This document shows positions 1 through 7,709 of a stretch of 64,000 nt of DNA, in pieces; within the stretch, counting starts at the first letter, position 1; each line of letters opens with the position of its first letter. This DNA comes from JASLEW01 sp035544875 (GTDB lineage Bacteria > Acidobacteriota > Thermoanaerobaculia > Multivoradales > UBA5704). The stretch is from the NCBI GenBank assembly GCA_035544875.1, contig DASZZP010000038.1, positions 186,001 through 250,000 on the forward strand, given 5' to 3'. A program made the translations under genes and the position numbers. The notes under the pieces were generated by a model. It searched no databases, was not told the DNA's origin, and saw only the letters and a program-made list of their open reading frames with translations.

Positions 1-1225
1 ATGCCGGCGGCGATCGGATGCTCGGATTGGCTCTCCAGGCTGGCCGCCAGGCGCAGCAGCTCGGAGTCCCCAAGGCTGCCCACGGCGACCACGTCGGTGA
101 CGCCGAAGCGCCCCTCGGTCAAGGTGCCCGTCTTGTCGAACACCACCGCACCGATGCCGCGCGCGCGCTCGAACGCCGCGCGGTCACGGATCAGCAGCCC
201 TGCGGAAGCCGCCGCCGCCGTCGACACGGCGACCACCAGCGGCACCGCAAGGCCCAGCGCATGCGGGCAGGTGATGACCATCACCGTCACCATGCGCTCG
301 ACGGCGAAGGCGAAGTCGCGGCCGGCGAACAGCCAGGCCGCCAGGGTCGCCACGCCGGCGCTCAGCGCGATCAGGGTCAACCAGAGCGCCGCCCGGTTTG
401 CCAGGTCCTGCGAGCGCGAGCGCGATTCCTGGGCGCGCCGCACCAGCTCGACGACCTGTGCCAGGTAGGTGGCGGCCCCGGTCTTGCGCACCTCGAGAGT
501 GATGGCCGCCTCGCCGTTGACCGACCCGCCGATCACTTCCTCGCCCTCGCCCTTGGCGACCGGCTGGCTCTCGCCGGTGAGCAGCGCCTGGTCGATCGTG
601 GTCTGACCCTTGACGATCACACCGTCGGTCGGGACCTTCTCGCCGGGCTTGACCAGCACCCGGTCGCCTGGCGCCAGCGCGCCGAGCGCGACCTCTTCCG
701 TGCTGCCGTCCGGCCGCAAGCGGTGGGCCGTGGCGGGCATGAGGCGCACCAGCCTGTCGAGCGCCTGCGACGCCCCGAGGACCGAGCGCATCTCGATCCA
801 GTGTCCGAGCAGCATGATGTCGATGAGAGTGGCGAGCTCCCAGAAAAAGACCTGGCCGGGGAGGCCGAAGACGACCAGGCTGCTGTAGACGTAGGCCACC
901 GACACGGCCAGCGCGATCAGGGTCATCATTCCCGGCAGGCGCCGGCGCAGCTCTGACGCCGCCCCGGTCAGGAACGGCCACCCGCAATAGAAGAAGACCG
1001 CCGAGGCGAACCCGAGCTCGAGGTAGGTGTCGCCCGCAAAGCGCCACCTCGAGCCCACGCCCAGGAACGATTGGATCGCCGGGGCCAGGGCCAGCACCGG
1101 CACCGTCAACGCCAGCCCGATCCAGAACCGCCGCCGAAACTCCGTCACCATCTGGCCGTGATCGTGCCGCCGTGGCCGGCGTCCGGCGACCCATGCCCCT
1201 CGTGATCGTGCTCCCCGTGTCCCAT
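1..1225 (-). CDS. P1B-type heavy-metal ATPase, CPH (CopB-like) class; runs off the left edge, likely frameshifted near its N-terminus
   Basis: Membrane ATPase that exports a soft metal, most likely copper or silver. Reading the minus strand shows the E2 loop motif TGES near 570, the intramembrane CPH motif near 260 and the phosphorylation motif DKTGTLTEG near 125; the P and N domains continue beyond the window. The CPH motif is characteristic of the P1B-3 (CopB) class, whose N-terminus is His-rich rather than an HMA domain. A His-rich start (MGHGEHDHEGHG) begins at 1225 behind a GGGGGAG ribosome site, but that frame stops after about 26 codons. The core frame can start only at ATG 1151, and the residues just before that ATG read HDHGQ. 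One missing base near 1168 would join the two frames. This is either a real frameshift or a sequence error. Substrate assignment is from family knowledge. Confidence 0.85.
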
Positions 1226-1327
1226 TCGTTCTCTCCCCCTCTTGGTCCGCACAGTCTACAGGCCGTCACTAGCTCTTGAAAAAACTCCTCCAGCAAGGTG
1301 CCGTCGCCCCATCAGCCATCGTGGACC

Positions 1328-1355
1328 TTGAATAGGTAGCGCTGTGTGCTACAAT
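1328..1355 (+). promoter_or_regulatory. Putative sigma-70 promoter giving a leaderless mRNA
   Basis: TTGAAT at 1328-1333 and TACAAT at 1350-1355 are separated by 16 bases. The GTG at 1362 lies six bases after the -10 box, where transcription would begin, so the DUF4143 ATPase mRNA would have no leader. No ribosome site precedes either GTG (1344 or 1362). Confidence 0.45.
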
Positions 1356-1361
1356 TTCAAG

Positions 1362-2531
1362 GTGGATAGATATCTGGAACGCCGCCGGCATCTCGAATCT
1401 CTCGCAGGCCTGCTCGATCGGTTCCCGGTCGTGGGACTACTGGGCGCCCGGCAGGTAGGCAAGACGACGTTGGCACGGGACCTCGCACGGCGCCGCGATG
1501 GACAGGTTGCTTTCTTCGATCTCGAAGACCCTGCCGATCTCGCCCGGTTGGCCGAGCCGATCTTGGCCTTGCGGGAGCTCGACGGCCTCATCATCATCGA
1601 CGAGGTGCAACGGCGCCCCGAGTTGTTTCCGGCTCTCCGGGTGCTCGCCGACCGGCCCGGAGCCGCGGCTCGATTCCTGGTTCTGGGAAGCGCTTCGCCG
1701 GACCTCCTCAAGCAGACCTCCGAGTCGCTCGCGGGCAGGATCTTCTACTACGAGCTGGAGGGCTTCGCCCTGGACGAGGTCGGGATCGGCGCCCGCGATC
1801 GTCTATGGGTTCGGGGAGGGTTCCCGCGCTCTTTCCTGGGCGGCTCAGACGCCGAAAGCGCCGAATGGCGCCGGGGCTTCATCCGTACGTTCCTGGAACG
1901 GGACTTGCCGCAGCTTGGAGTCACCATCCCGGCCGAGACGCTGCGACGTTTCTGGACCATGCTCGCCCATTACCACGGGCAGGTGTGGAACGGGGCGGAG
2001 ATGGCGCGCGCCTTCGGCATCGCGAGCACGACCGTGCGCCGCTATCTCGATATCTTGACCGCCGCTCTCGTTCTACGCCAGCTCCAGCCCTGGTTCGCGA
2101 ACATCGCCAAGCGCCAGGTTCGCTCGCCCAAGGTTTACCTCGCCGATAGCGGCTTGCTCCACTCGCTCCTCAACCTGGAGACCCTGCACGACCTCGAAGG
2201 GCACCCGAAAGTCGGCGCCTCGTGGGAGGGCTTTGCGCTGGGTGAGGTGCTCATACGCCTGGGAGCCCGTGCGGAGGAGTCCTTCTTCTGGGCCACGCAT
2301 TCTGGCGCGAAGCTCGATCTGCTGGTCGTACGCGCGGGTCGACGCTTGGGCTTCGAGTTCAAGCGCACCGACGCCCCACGGCTGTCGCCGTCGATCCGCT
2401 CCGCCTTGGCCGACCTGAACCTCGATCGCCTCGATGTCGTGCATGCCGGCAACCACACATTCCCGCTCGCCGAGCGTGTGCGGGCACTATCGCTCTCCCG
2501 GCTCGACGACGATCTCGACCCGCTGCGCTGA
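1362..2531 (+). CDS. AAA ATPase with C-terminal DUF4143 domain
   Basis: Soluble ATP-binding protein of the AAA_14/DUF4143 family. The Walker A motif GARQVGKT is near residue 28, and a Walker B-like LIIIDEVQ lies near residue 85. The C-terminal DUF4143 part carries a nuclease-like pattern (AKLDLLV, then FEFKRTD). The family is widespread and patchily distributed. Its physiological role is not established, although many members sit in mobile or defence-like settings. I chose the GTG at 1362 because homologues begin close to the RYLER motif and because a promoter -10 box ends six bases upstream. An in-frame GTG at 1344 would put that -10 box inside the gene. It stands alone between the metal ATPase and a permease. 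Confidence 0.85.
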   Translation: MDRYLERRRHLESLAGLLDRFPVVGLLGARQVGKTTLARDLARRRDGQVAFFDLEDPADLARLAEPILALRELDGLIIIDEVQRRPELFPALRVLADRPGAAARFLVLGSASPDLLKQTSESLAGRIFYYELEGFALDEVGIGARDRLWVRGGFPRSFLGGSDAESAEWRRGFIRTFLERDLPQLGVTIPAETLRRFWTMLAHYHGQVWNGAEMARAFGIASTTVRRYLDILTAALVLRQLQPWFANIAKRQVRSPKVYLADSGLLHSLLNLETLHDLEGHPKVGASWEGFALGEVLIRLGARAEESFFWATHSGAKLDLLVVRAGRRLGFEFKRTDAPRLSPSIRSALADLNLDRLDVVHAGNHTFPLAERVRALSLSRLDDDLDPLR

Positions 2532-2702
2532 GGCGCTGCTCGGGCGGCCGGGGTGCGGTGACTGCGCTACACTCTCGGTCCTCGATCCAGCGCAGGGCCG
2601 CCCGCCCGGCGGGTGGCGCCGGAACGATCTGACGACGGACCCCTCCCCCGGCGCCCAGAACCGCGCCCCGGGGGCGCCCCGACGAGCGGCCAGCGAGCGA
2701 CC

Positions 2703-4058
2703 ATGCCGGAGCCCGGAAGCCCGACCTTCGCACGGCACCTGAACCTCTTCGACGCCACCATGATCGTGGTGAGCGGCATCATCGGCTCGGGGATCTTCAT
2801 CAATCCGTACGTCGTGGCGCGCGCGGTGCACACCCCGATGCTGATCCTCGCGGTATGGGGGACCGGCGGCGCCATCGCGCTGTGCGGGGCCTTCGTCTTC
2901 GCCGAGCTGGCGACCGTGATGCCGCGGGTGGGCGGCCAGTACGCCTTCTTCCGCGAGGCGTTTCATCCCTTGGTCGCCTTCCTCCATGGCTGGGGGCTGC
3001 TGCTCATCGTGCAGTGCGGCGCCACGGCGGCGGTGGCGGTCGCCTTCGCCCAGTACGTGGCGCGCCTGATCGACCTTCCCGCCGGCGCCGGCAGGTGGCT
3101 CGCCGCCCTGCTGCTGCTGGCGCTCGCCGGGTTCCACGCCCTGGGCATCAAGCCCGGGGCCATCCTGATCAACGTCGTCACCTTCGCCAAGACGCTGGCC
3201 ATCGCGGCGCTGATTGCCGGCGCCTTCGTCTTGACCCGCCACACCGGCCTCTCCCTGACTCCCGCCACGCCCCCGGGGCTGCACGGACTGTCGCTGCTCT
3301 CGGCCTTCTTTGCCGGCCTGGTGCCGGCGATGTTCGCCTACGGCGGCTGGCAGAACCTCAACTACGTGGCCGAGGAGGTCAGCCAGCCGGAGCGCAACCT
3401 GCCGCGGGCGATCCTGATCGGCGTCTGCTGCGTGATCGCGGTCTATCTCGGCGCCAACGTCGCCTACATCCACGTCTTGTCGGCCCCGGTCCTCGCCGCC
3501 ACCCAGACCCCGGCCGCGGACATGGCGGCCCGCCTGGTCGGCGAGGGCGGCGCGAAAGCGATCAGTCTGCTGATCGTCATCTCGGCCTTCGGCTTCCTCA
3601 ACCTGTCGCTGCTCTCGGCGCCGCGCGTCTACTACGCGATGGCCGCCGACGGCCTTTTCTTCCGCTCCTTCGCCCGCCTGTCGCGGCGCTTCCGCGCGCC
3701 GACCGCGGCCATCCTGCTGCAGGGCGGGCTCGCCGCCGTCTACGCCTTTACCGGCACCTACGACCGCCTGCTCTCTTTCGTCGTCTTCGCCGACTGGATC
3801 TTCTTCGCCCTCGCCGGGGCTGCGCTGCTGGTCTTCCGTCACAAGCTGCCGCAAGCGGCCCGCCCCTACCCCACCCCCGGCTACCCGTGGATACCGGCGC
3901 TCTTCATCCTCGTCGGCGCCGGCATCGTCGGCAACATCTTCTTCACCGACATCGCCAACGCCTTGGCCGGCGTCGCCATCTTCCTGCTCGGCATCCCGGT
4001 CTACTTCCTCTGGCGCCTCGCAGCCGCCCGCCGCCCGCCCGCCACGCCGGCGCTGTGA
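2703..4058 (+). CDS. APC-family amino acid permease
   Basis: Integral inner-membrane transporter of about 451 residues with some twelve hydrophobic segments. The first helix carries the family signature GIIGSGIFINP (residues 18-28), where the substrate amine and carboxylate bind in characterised APC transporters. A glycine-rich segment and the FAYGGWQN motif in the middle also fit the LAT/APC group. It probably takes up or exchanges an amino acid; the substrate cannot be read from the sequence. The ATG at 2703 is preferred over an upstream GTG at 2613, because the extra 30 residues are Pro/Arg-rich and not family-like. It appears monocistronic, and I see no convincing promoter. Confidence 0.85.
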   Translation: MPEPGSPTFARHLNLFDATMIVVSGIIGSGIFINPYVVARAVHTPMLILAVWGTGGAIALCGAFVFAELATVMPRVGGQYAFFREAFHPLVAFLHGWGLLLIVQCGATAAVAVAFAQYVARLIDLPAGAGRWLAALLLLALAGFHALGIKPGAILINVVTFAKTLAIAALIAGAFVLTRHTGLSLTPATPPGLHGLSLLSAFFAGLVPAMFAYGGWQNLNYVAEEVSQPERNLPRAILIGVCCVIAVYLGANVAYIHVLSAPVLAATQTPAADMAARLVGEGGAKAISLLIVISAFGFLNLSLLSAPRVYYAMAADGLFFRSFARLSRRFRAPTAAILLQGGLAAVYAFTGTYDRLLSFVVFADWIFFALAGAALLVFRHKLPQAARPYPTPGYPWIPALFILVGAGIVGNIFFTDIANALAGVAIFLLGIPVYFLWRLAAARRPPATPAL

Positions 4059-4278
4059 GCACCGCGGGATCGCCGCTCCTGACATGGAGCCTACCTTGAC
4101 GGTATATTTTTTCGGATCTATCCTTTCAGTGTGAGTGGCGCGTCCCCGCCAGCGCCGAATGGTCACTGTGTAGCGCACAACTCTGCCCTCTTTCCCCTCT
4201 GCGATCATCACCCCTTCCCCCGTAAGGCGTTCTTCAGACTTCCCCCTGGTCATGTTGATACTCCCTCTTTCGCGCGTC

Positions 4279-4950
4279 TCACGCCGCATGCAGCTCGGCC
4301 GCGATGCGCCGCAGCCGGCGGGCTATCGTCACGGCGCAGCCCAGGACGATGAGCGCGAGCGTCGCCATCAGCAGGCGCAGCGGCCAGAAGCGGTTCCAGG
4401 CCGCCAGCCCCGCCGCGAGCAGCGACGCGACGGTCATCGCCGCCATGCGGTGTGGCTTTGCCATCGGCCCGAGGAAGTGCTGGCCGGCCCCGGCCGCGGC
4501 GCCCAGCACTCGCACATACGCGGTGATGACCGCCGCCATCGCCGCCGTCCAGCCCAGCGCGGCGCCGTGCGGAATCCCCGGCAGCCCGTAGCCGGCGAGG
4601 GCGAGCACCGCGGCATCCGCGAAGCGGTCCGGCAGATCGTTCCACAACTCGCCCGTCTTGCTCCCCAGTCCGCCCTCGACCGCGACCATGCCGTCCATGA
4701 GGTTGGCGAGCAGGCGCAGCTGCACTCCAGCCGCCGCCCCCAGGTAGCAGGCCACGGCGCCCAGCGGACTGGCGGCGCTAGGCGCCAGCCACAGGCAGAG
4801 TCCGGCAGCTGCCGCGAAGACCACGCTCAGCGCGGAGATGAGGTTAGGCGGGACTCTCCAGGCGGTGAGCCGGCGGGCGAGCGCCGAGGCCCATGGCGCG
4901 CCGCGTGACCGGAGCGGCCGGCGTGCCGGGGCATCAGCTTGAGCGGTCAT
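4279..4950 (-). CDS. CDP-alcohol phosphatidyltransferase family protein
   Basis: Membrane enzyme of about 223 residues with roughly six hydrophobic segments. It belongs to the CDP-alcohol phosphotransferase superfamily, which moves a phospho-alcohol from a CDP donor to an acceptor alcohol in phospholipid synthesis. The usual metal-binding motif (DxxDG...AR...GxxxDxxxD) is present in modified form: NLMDGMVAVEGG followed by GELWNDLPD. The first Asp is Asn and the usual Arg is Val. As I recall, a bacterial subfamily with a similar ANLLDGMVAVE pattern exists, so this may be a subfamily trait rather than decay. Substrate unknown. It starts at ATG 4950. About 290 bases with no recognisable gene separate it from the next gene. 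Confidence 0.75.
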   Translation of the reverse strand: MTAQADAPARRPLRSRGAPWASALARRLTAWRVPPNLISALSVVFAAAAGLCLWLAPSAASPLGAVACYLGAAAGVQLRLLANLMDGMVAVEGGLGSKTGELWNDLPDRFADAAVLALAGYGLPGIPHGAALGWTAAMAAVITAYVRVLGAAAGAGQHFLGPMAKPHRMAAMTVASLLAAGLAAWNRFWPLRLLMATLALIVLGCAVTIARRLRRIAAELHAA

Positions 4951-5241
4951 GTCCGTCGCCGTGGCTGCGCGTCGCCGACCAGGCGCGCGGGCGGGGAACC
5001 CGGAAGCGGGCAGCCGAGCCGGGGAGGCGAGCCGCCGCCTAGTCTACCCGCTTCCCGCGCCATCGCAGCCGCGTCACATCGACTGGCGGCAGCGGAGGCC
5101 GCCTCGGACCGGCTGGCTCCGGTTGCCGGCTGCCGGCCGGGCGCGCTGGTCAGGCCGCGACACGCGCCGCAGGCGGCTCGCCGCGCTCCAGCCCTTCGGC
5201 GCGAGCCGAAGCGGAAGAGCGCGGGGCCGCCCTCAACGTAT

Positions 5242-6705
5242 TCAGAGTGACGACGGACCCCCGCCCGCTGGTCTCGCCGCCGCCCCGCGCTCCGGGGCCC
5301 CCGCCGCCCCCTCCGCCCCGCGCACCGGCACTCCCGCTGCCCCCTCAGCCCCGCGCTCCGGGGCTCCCGTCACCCCCTCCGACCCGCGCTCGGGAGCTCC
5401 GACTGCCGCCAGTCCGGTGAAAGTGTCGGCAGGCGCCAGGCCCAGCCAAGGATCCCCGCTCGGGGTCAGGAAGAGCTCGGCGTAGACCCGCTCGTTGAAG
5501 CGTTCGAGGTCGGGACCGAGCAAGCCGTTCTCCCTCTTCTCGAGCAGCCAGCGGTCGAGCTCGTCGTGCAGGGTGTACTCGTTGCGGATGCTGTCGATCG
5601 CGAGCACGCGCTCGAACTTCCTGGTCACCCTCTCGAGCTCCGCCTGGCCGGCCGGCCCGTAGGTGCGCCGCAGCTGCGCCCGGCTCGCCTCGTCGAGGAC
5701 GCCGTCACCAGGGTGCAGCGCGGCCAGGCCCGGCCAGTCGCGGCCGTCGCCCGGGGCCGGGGCCAGCGCCAGGGCGCGCAATGAGGGCACCTCGGCCGCG
5801 CTCTTGCTCAACGCGAGCCGGCTCGCAACCTTCGCCGACGGAGCCGGCGCCGCCAGCCCCCCCGGCGCCCCGGGCTGCCCTGAGGATCTAGGGGCAGAAA
5901 GGCGATCGAGCCGCCCGCCGTCGGCAAGCCATGCGAAGGCACGCGCTTGGCGGCGCGCCGCGACGAGCTGCCCGCGCCGGACCCCGAAAGCGGCGTCCGG
6001 CAGCGCCGCAACTTCCTTAACCGCCGCCGCGTCCGCTTCCAGCAGGCGCTGGAACGCCGGCGCGCCGTAGAGACCGGGAATCGCGTCGACCAGGCGGCCG
6101 CGCGGATCGAGCACATAGTGGATGCTGTTGCCGGTGATGGTTCCTTCGAGCCGGCGCCCGTCGCCGAAGTCGATGGTCAGCCGCGGCACCGGACGGACCG
6201 AGCGCCAGTGCAAGATGAAGCGGTCGCGCAGCAGCCGCGACACTCCGGCGTCGGGATAGAGGACGGTGCGGAAGAAGCGGCTGTTGGCGCAGCTCATCTC
6301 CTCGTCGAGGCGGCCGAGCAGGCGCAGCGACAGGATCGGCTTGCCGCTCGCCAGCGCCGCCGCCTTCGCCAGCCCGAAATCCGTGTACCAGTACAGTCGC
6401 GAGGCGGCGCAGTCGCGCTGCGCGCACACCGCGTCGAGCGCCCGCCGCCAGCGCGCCTCTTCGGCCGCCCGCTCTGCCGGCGCTCCCGGCCGCGCGGCCA
6501 GCAGCGCCTCCATGCCCGGCGGTCCGGCCGCTCTGAGCGCGGCGACCGCGGCGCGCGAGACTTCGGGACCGCCGCGCAGCGCCTGATCGGCCAGCGCCCC
6601 GAGAGCGAGTCCGCCGGTCGCACCCTCCAGCCGCGGCGCGCGCCATGCGGAGCGCAGGGAGAGCAGCAGGACGATACCCAGAACGAAGTTTCTTTGCCGA
6701 TTCAT
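5242..6705 (-). CDS. Secreted or membrane-anchored thioredoxin-fold protein with C-terminal 11-residue repeats
   Basis: About 487 residues. A hydrophobic N-terminal segment (NFVLGIVLLLSL) suggests export. The central part (about residues 105-220) looks like a thioredoxin-like domain of the DUF255/YyaL type, with a WYTDFGLAKAAALASGKPI stretch typical of these folds. The active-site position reads SCANSRFF, so only one cysteine is present and classical disulfide exchange is unlikely. The last 50 residues are four imperfect 11-residue repeats of the type GAPERGAEGAA. ATG 6705 is preferred over 6723 because an AAAGGGG ribosome site precedes it. It is divergent from the two-component system, sharing a 311-base intergenic region. 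Function not assigned. Confidence 0.7.
   Translation of the reverse strand: MNRQRNFVLGIVLLLSLRSAWRAPRLEGATGGLALGALADQALRGGPEVSRAAVAALRAAGPPGMEALLAARPGAPAERAAEEARWRRALDAVCAQRDCAASRLYWYTDFGLAKAAALASGKPILSLRLLGRLDEEMSCANSRFFRTVLYPDAGVSRLLRDRFILHWRSVRPVPRLTIDFGDGRRLEGTITGNSIHYVLDPRGRLVDAIPGLYGAPAFQRLLEADAAAVKEVAALPDAAFGVRRGQLVAARRQARAFAWLADGGRLDRLSAPRSSGQPGAPGGLAAPAPSAKVASRLALSKSAAEVPSLRALALAPAPGDGRDWPGLAALHPGDGVLDEASRAQLRRTYGPAGQAELERVTRKFERVLAIDSIRNEYTLHDELDRWLLEKRENGLLGPDLERFNERVYAELFLTPSGDPWLGLAPADTFTGLAAVGAPERGSEGVTGAPERGAEGAAGVPVRGAEGAAGAPERGAAARPAGGGPSSL
5269..5400 (-). repeat. Four 33-bp tandem coding repeats
   Basis: Four units of 33 bases (5269-5301, 5302-5334, 5335-5367, 5368-5400) encode GAPERGSEGVT, GAPERGAEGAA, GVPVRGAEGAA and GAPERGAAARP at the C-terminus of the thioredoxin-fold protein. 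The unit length keeps the frame. Confidence 0.85.
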
Positions 6706-7016
6706 GTCGTGCCCCTTTCTCATCGGGCGCCAGAGCGCAGCGGCCGCGCCGGCGGCGCAAGCCTTCGAGAAACGACCACCCGCTGACGGGTTCCGCGAAC
6801 CACGGCGCTCCGCTCTACCACCGCCCGTCCCCCGACAACCGAGTTGCGTCGCTCGGGCCGCTCATTGCGACGGCGACCAGCAACCAGAGTAGGCCGGCCG
6901 AAGGGGGCTTGCGGTAACCGTTCTGTAACGTCGTGGGCCGGCTCGCCCGGCGGACCAGGCCCGTCCGGTTAAACTGATCGGGAACTGCGGGGAGAGCCCG
7001 CCCTGGGAGGTGAGAG
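6706..7016. other. Divergent intergenic region between the thioredoxin-fold protein and the two-component system
   Basis: This region of 311 bases has no gene I can support. It holds the ribosome site of the minus-strand gene (near 6711-6719), a GTAAC direct repeat at 6914-6929, a TAAACT -10-like box at 6970-6975 and the GGGAGGTGAGAG ribosome site before GTG 7017. Confidence 0.5.
6914..6929 (+). promoter_or_regulatory. Candidate response-regulator box upstream of the two-component operon
   Basis: Two GTAAC half-sites occur as a direct repeat with six bases between them, an 11-base period. This is the spacing expected for head-to-tail binding by OmpR/CpxR-type winged-helix regulators. A TAAACT -10-like box follows about 41 bases downstream with no good -35, as at activator-dependent promoters. 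Autoregulation is inference. Confidence 0.35.
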
Positions 7017-7709
7017 GTGCAGCGCAGGGTCGTGCTGGTGATCGAGGACGACCTGCCGATCCGGCGCGGCGTCGCCGATGCGCTGCGCCATGCCGGCCAT
7101 GAGTGCCTCGAAGCCGGCGACGGCGCCGGCGGGCTGAGGCTCGCCATCGAGCGCGAGCTCAGCCTGGTCCTGCTCGATCTCGTGCTGCCGTTGCGCGGCG
7201 GCCTCGAGGTGCTGGCCGAGCTGCGGCGGGCCAAGCCCGGCCTGCCGGTGATTCTCCTCACCGCGCTCGGCAGCGAGGAGGAGCGGGTGCGCGGTCTGCG
7301 CCTGGGCGCCGACGACTACGTGGTCAAACCGTTCAGCGTGCGCGAGCTGCTGGCGCGTGTCGAGGCGGTGCTGCGGCGCTCCGTGGAACGCACGGAGGGC
7401 GTGGATTCGATCCGCCTGGCCGACGGCGAGGTCGATCTGCTGCGCCAGGAGGTGCGCTTCGACGACGGCTGCCGCCAGAGCTTGACCGAGCTCGAGGCCC
7501 GTCTGCTGCGCTATCTCGCCTCGTGCCCCGACCGCCTGCTGTCGCGCGGCGAGCTACTGCTGCGCGTCTGGCAGGTCGATGCCCGGCGCGTGCGCACGCG
7601 CTCGGTCGACATGACGATCGCCCGCCTGCGCCGCAAGCTGCGCGACGATGGCAATCCCGGGCGGGTCATCGAGACGGCCCGCGGCAAGGGCTACCGGCTG
7701 AAGATATGA
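7017..7709 (+). CDS. OmpR/PhoB-family response regulator
   Basis: A 230-residue DNA-binding response regulator. The receiver domain has acidic residues E10-D11-D12, the phosphorylation site D54 in LVLLDLVLP, and the conserved Lys in DDYVVKPFS. The C-terminal winged helix ends with VDMTIARLRRKL and ETARGKGYRL, typical of the OmpR class. GTG 7017 follows a strong GGGAGGTGAGAG ribosome site. Its stop overlaps the start of the adjacent histidine kinase (ATGA at 7706-7709), so the two are translationally coupled and almost certainly partners. A GTAAC direct repeat upstream may be its own operator. Confidence 0.93.
   Translation: MQRRVVLVIEDDLPIRRGVADALRHAGHECLEAGDGAGGLRLAIERELSLVLLDLVLPLRGGLEVLAELRRAKPGLPVILLTALGSEEERVRGLRLGADDYVVKPFSVRELLARVEAVLRRSVERTEGVDSIRLADGEVDLLRQEVRFDDGCRQSLTELEARLLRYLASCPDRLLSRGELLLRVWQVDARRVRTRSVDMTIARLRRKLRDDGNPGRVIETARGKGYRLKI

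Noticed and set aside
184..1296. Open frame of 370 codons on the minus strand over the metal ATPase
   Set aside because: It is an out-of-frame reading of the ATPase gene, Arg/Gly-rich with no family motif; DKTGT, TGES and CPH are in another frame.
2487..4289. 600-codon minus-strand frame opposite the APC permease
   Set aside because: Composition is Gln/Gly/Asp/Arg-rich as expected for an antisense shadow in GC-rich DNA; no family motif and no ribosome site.
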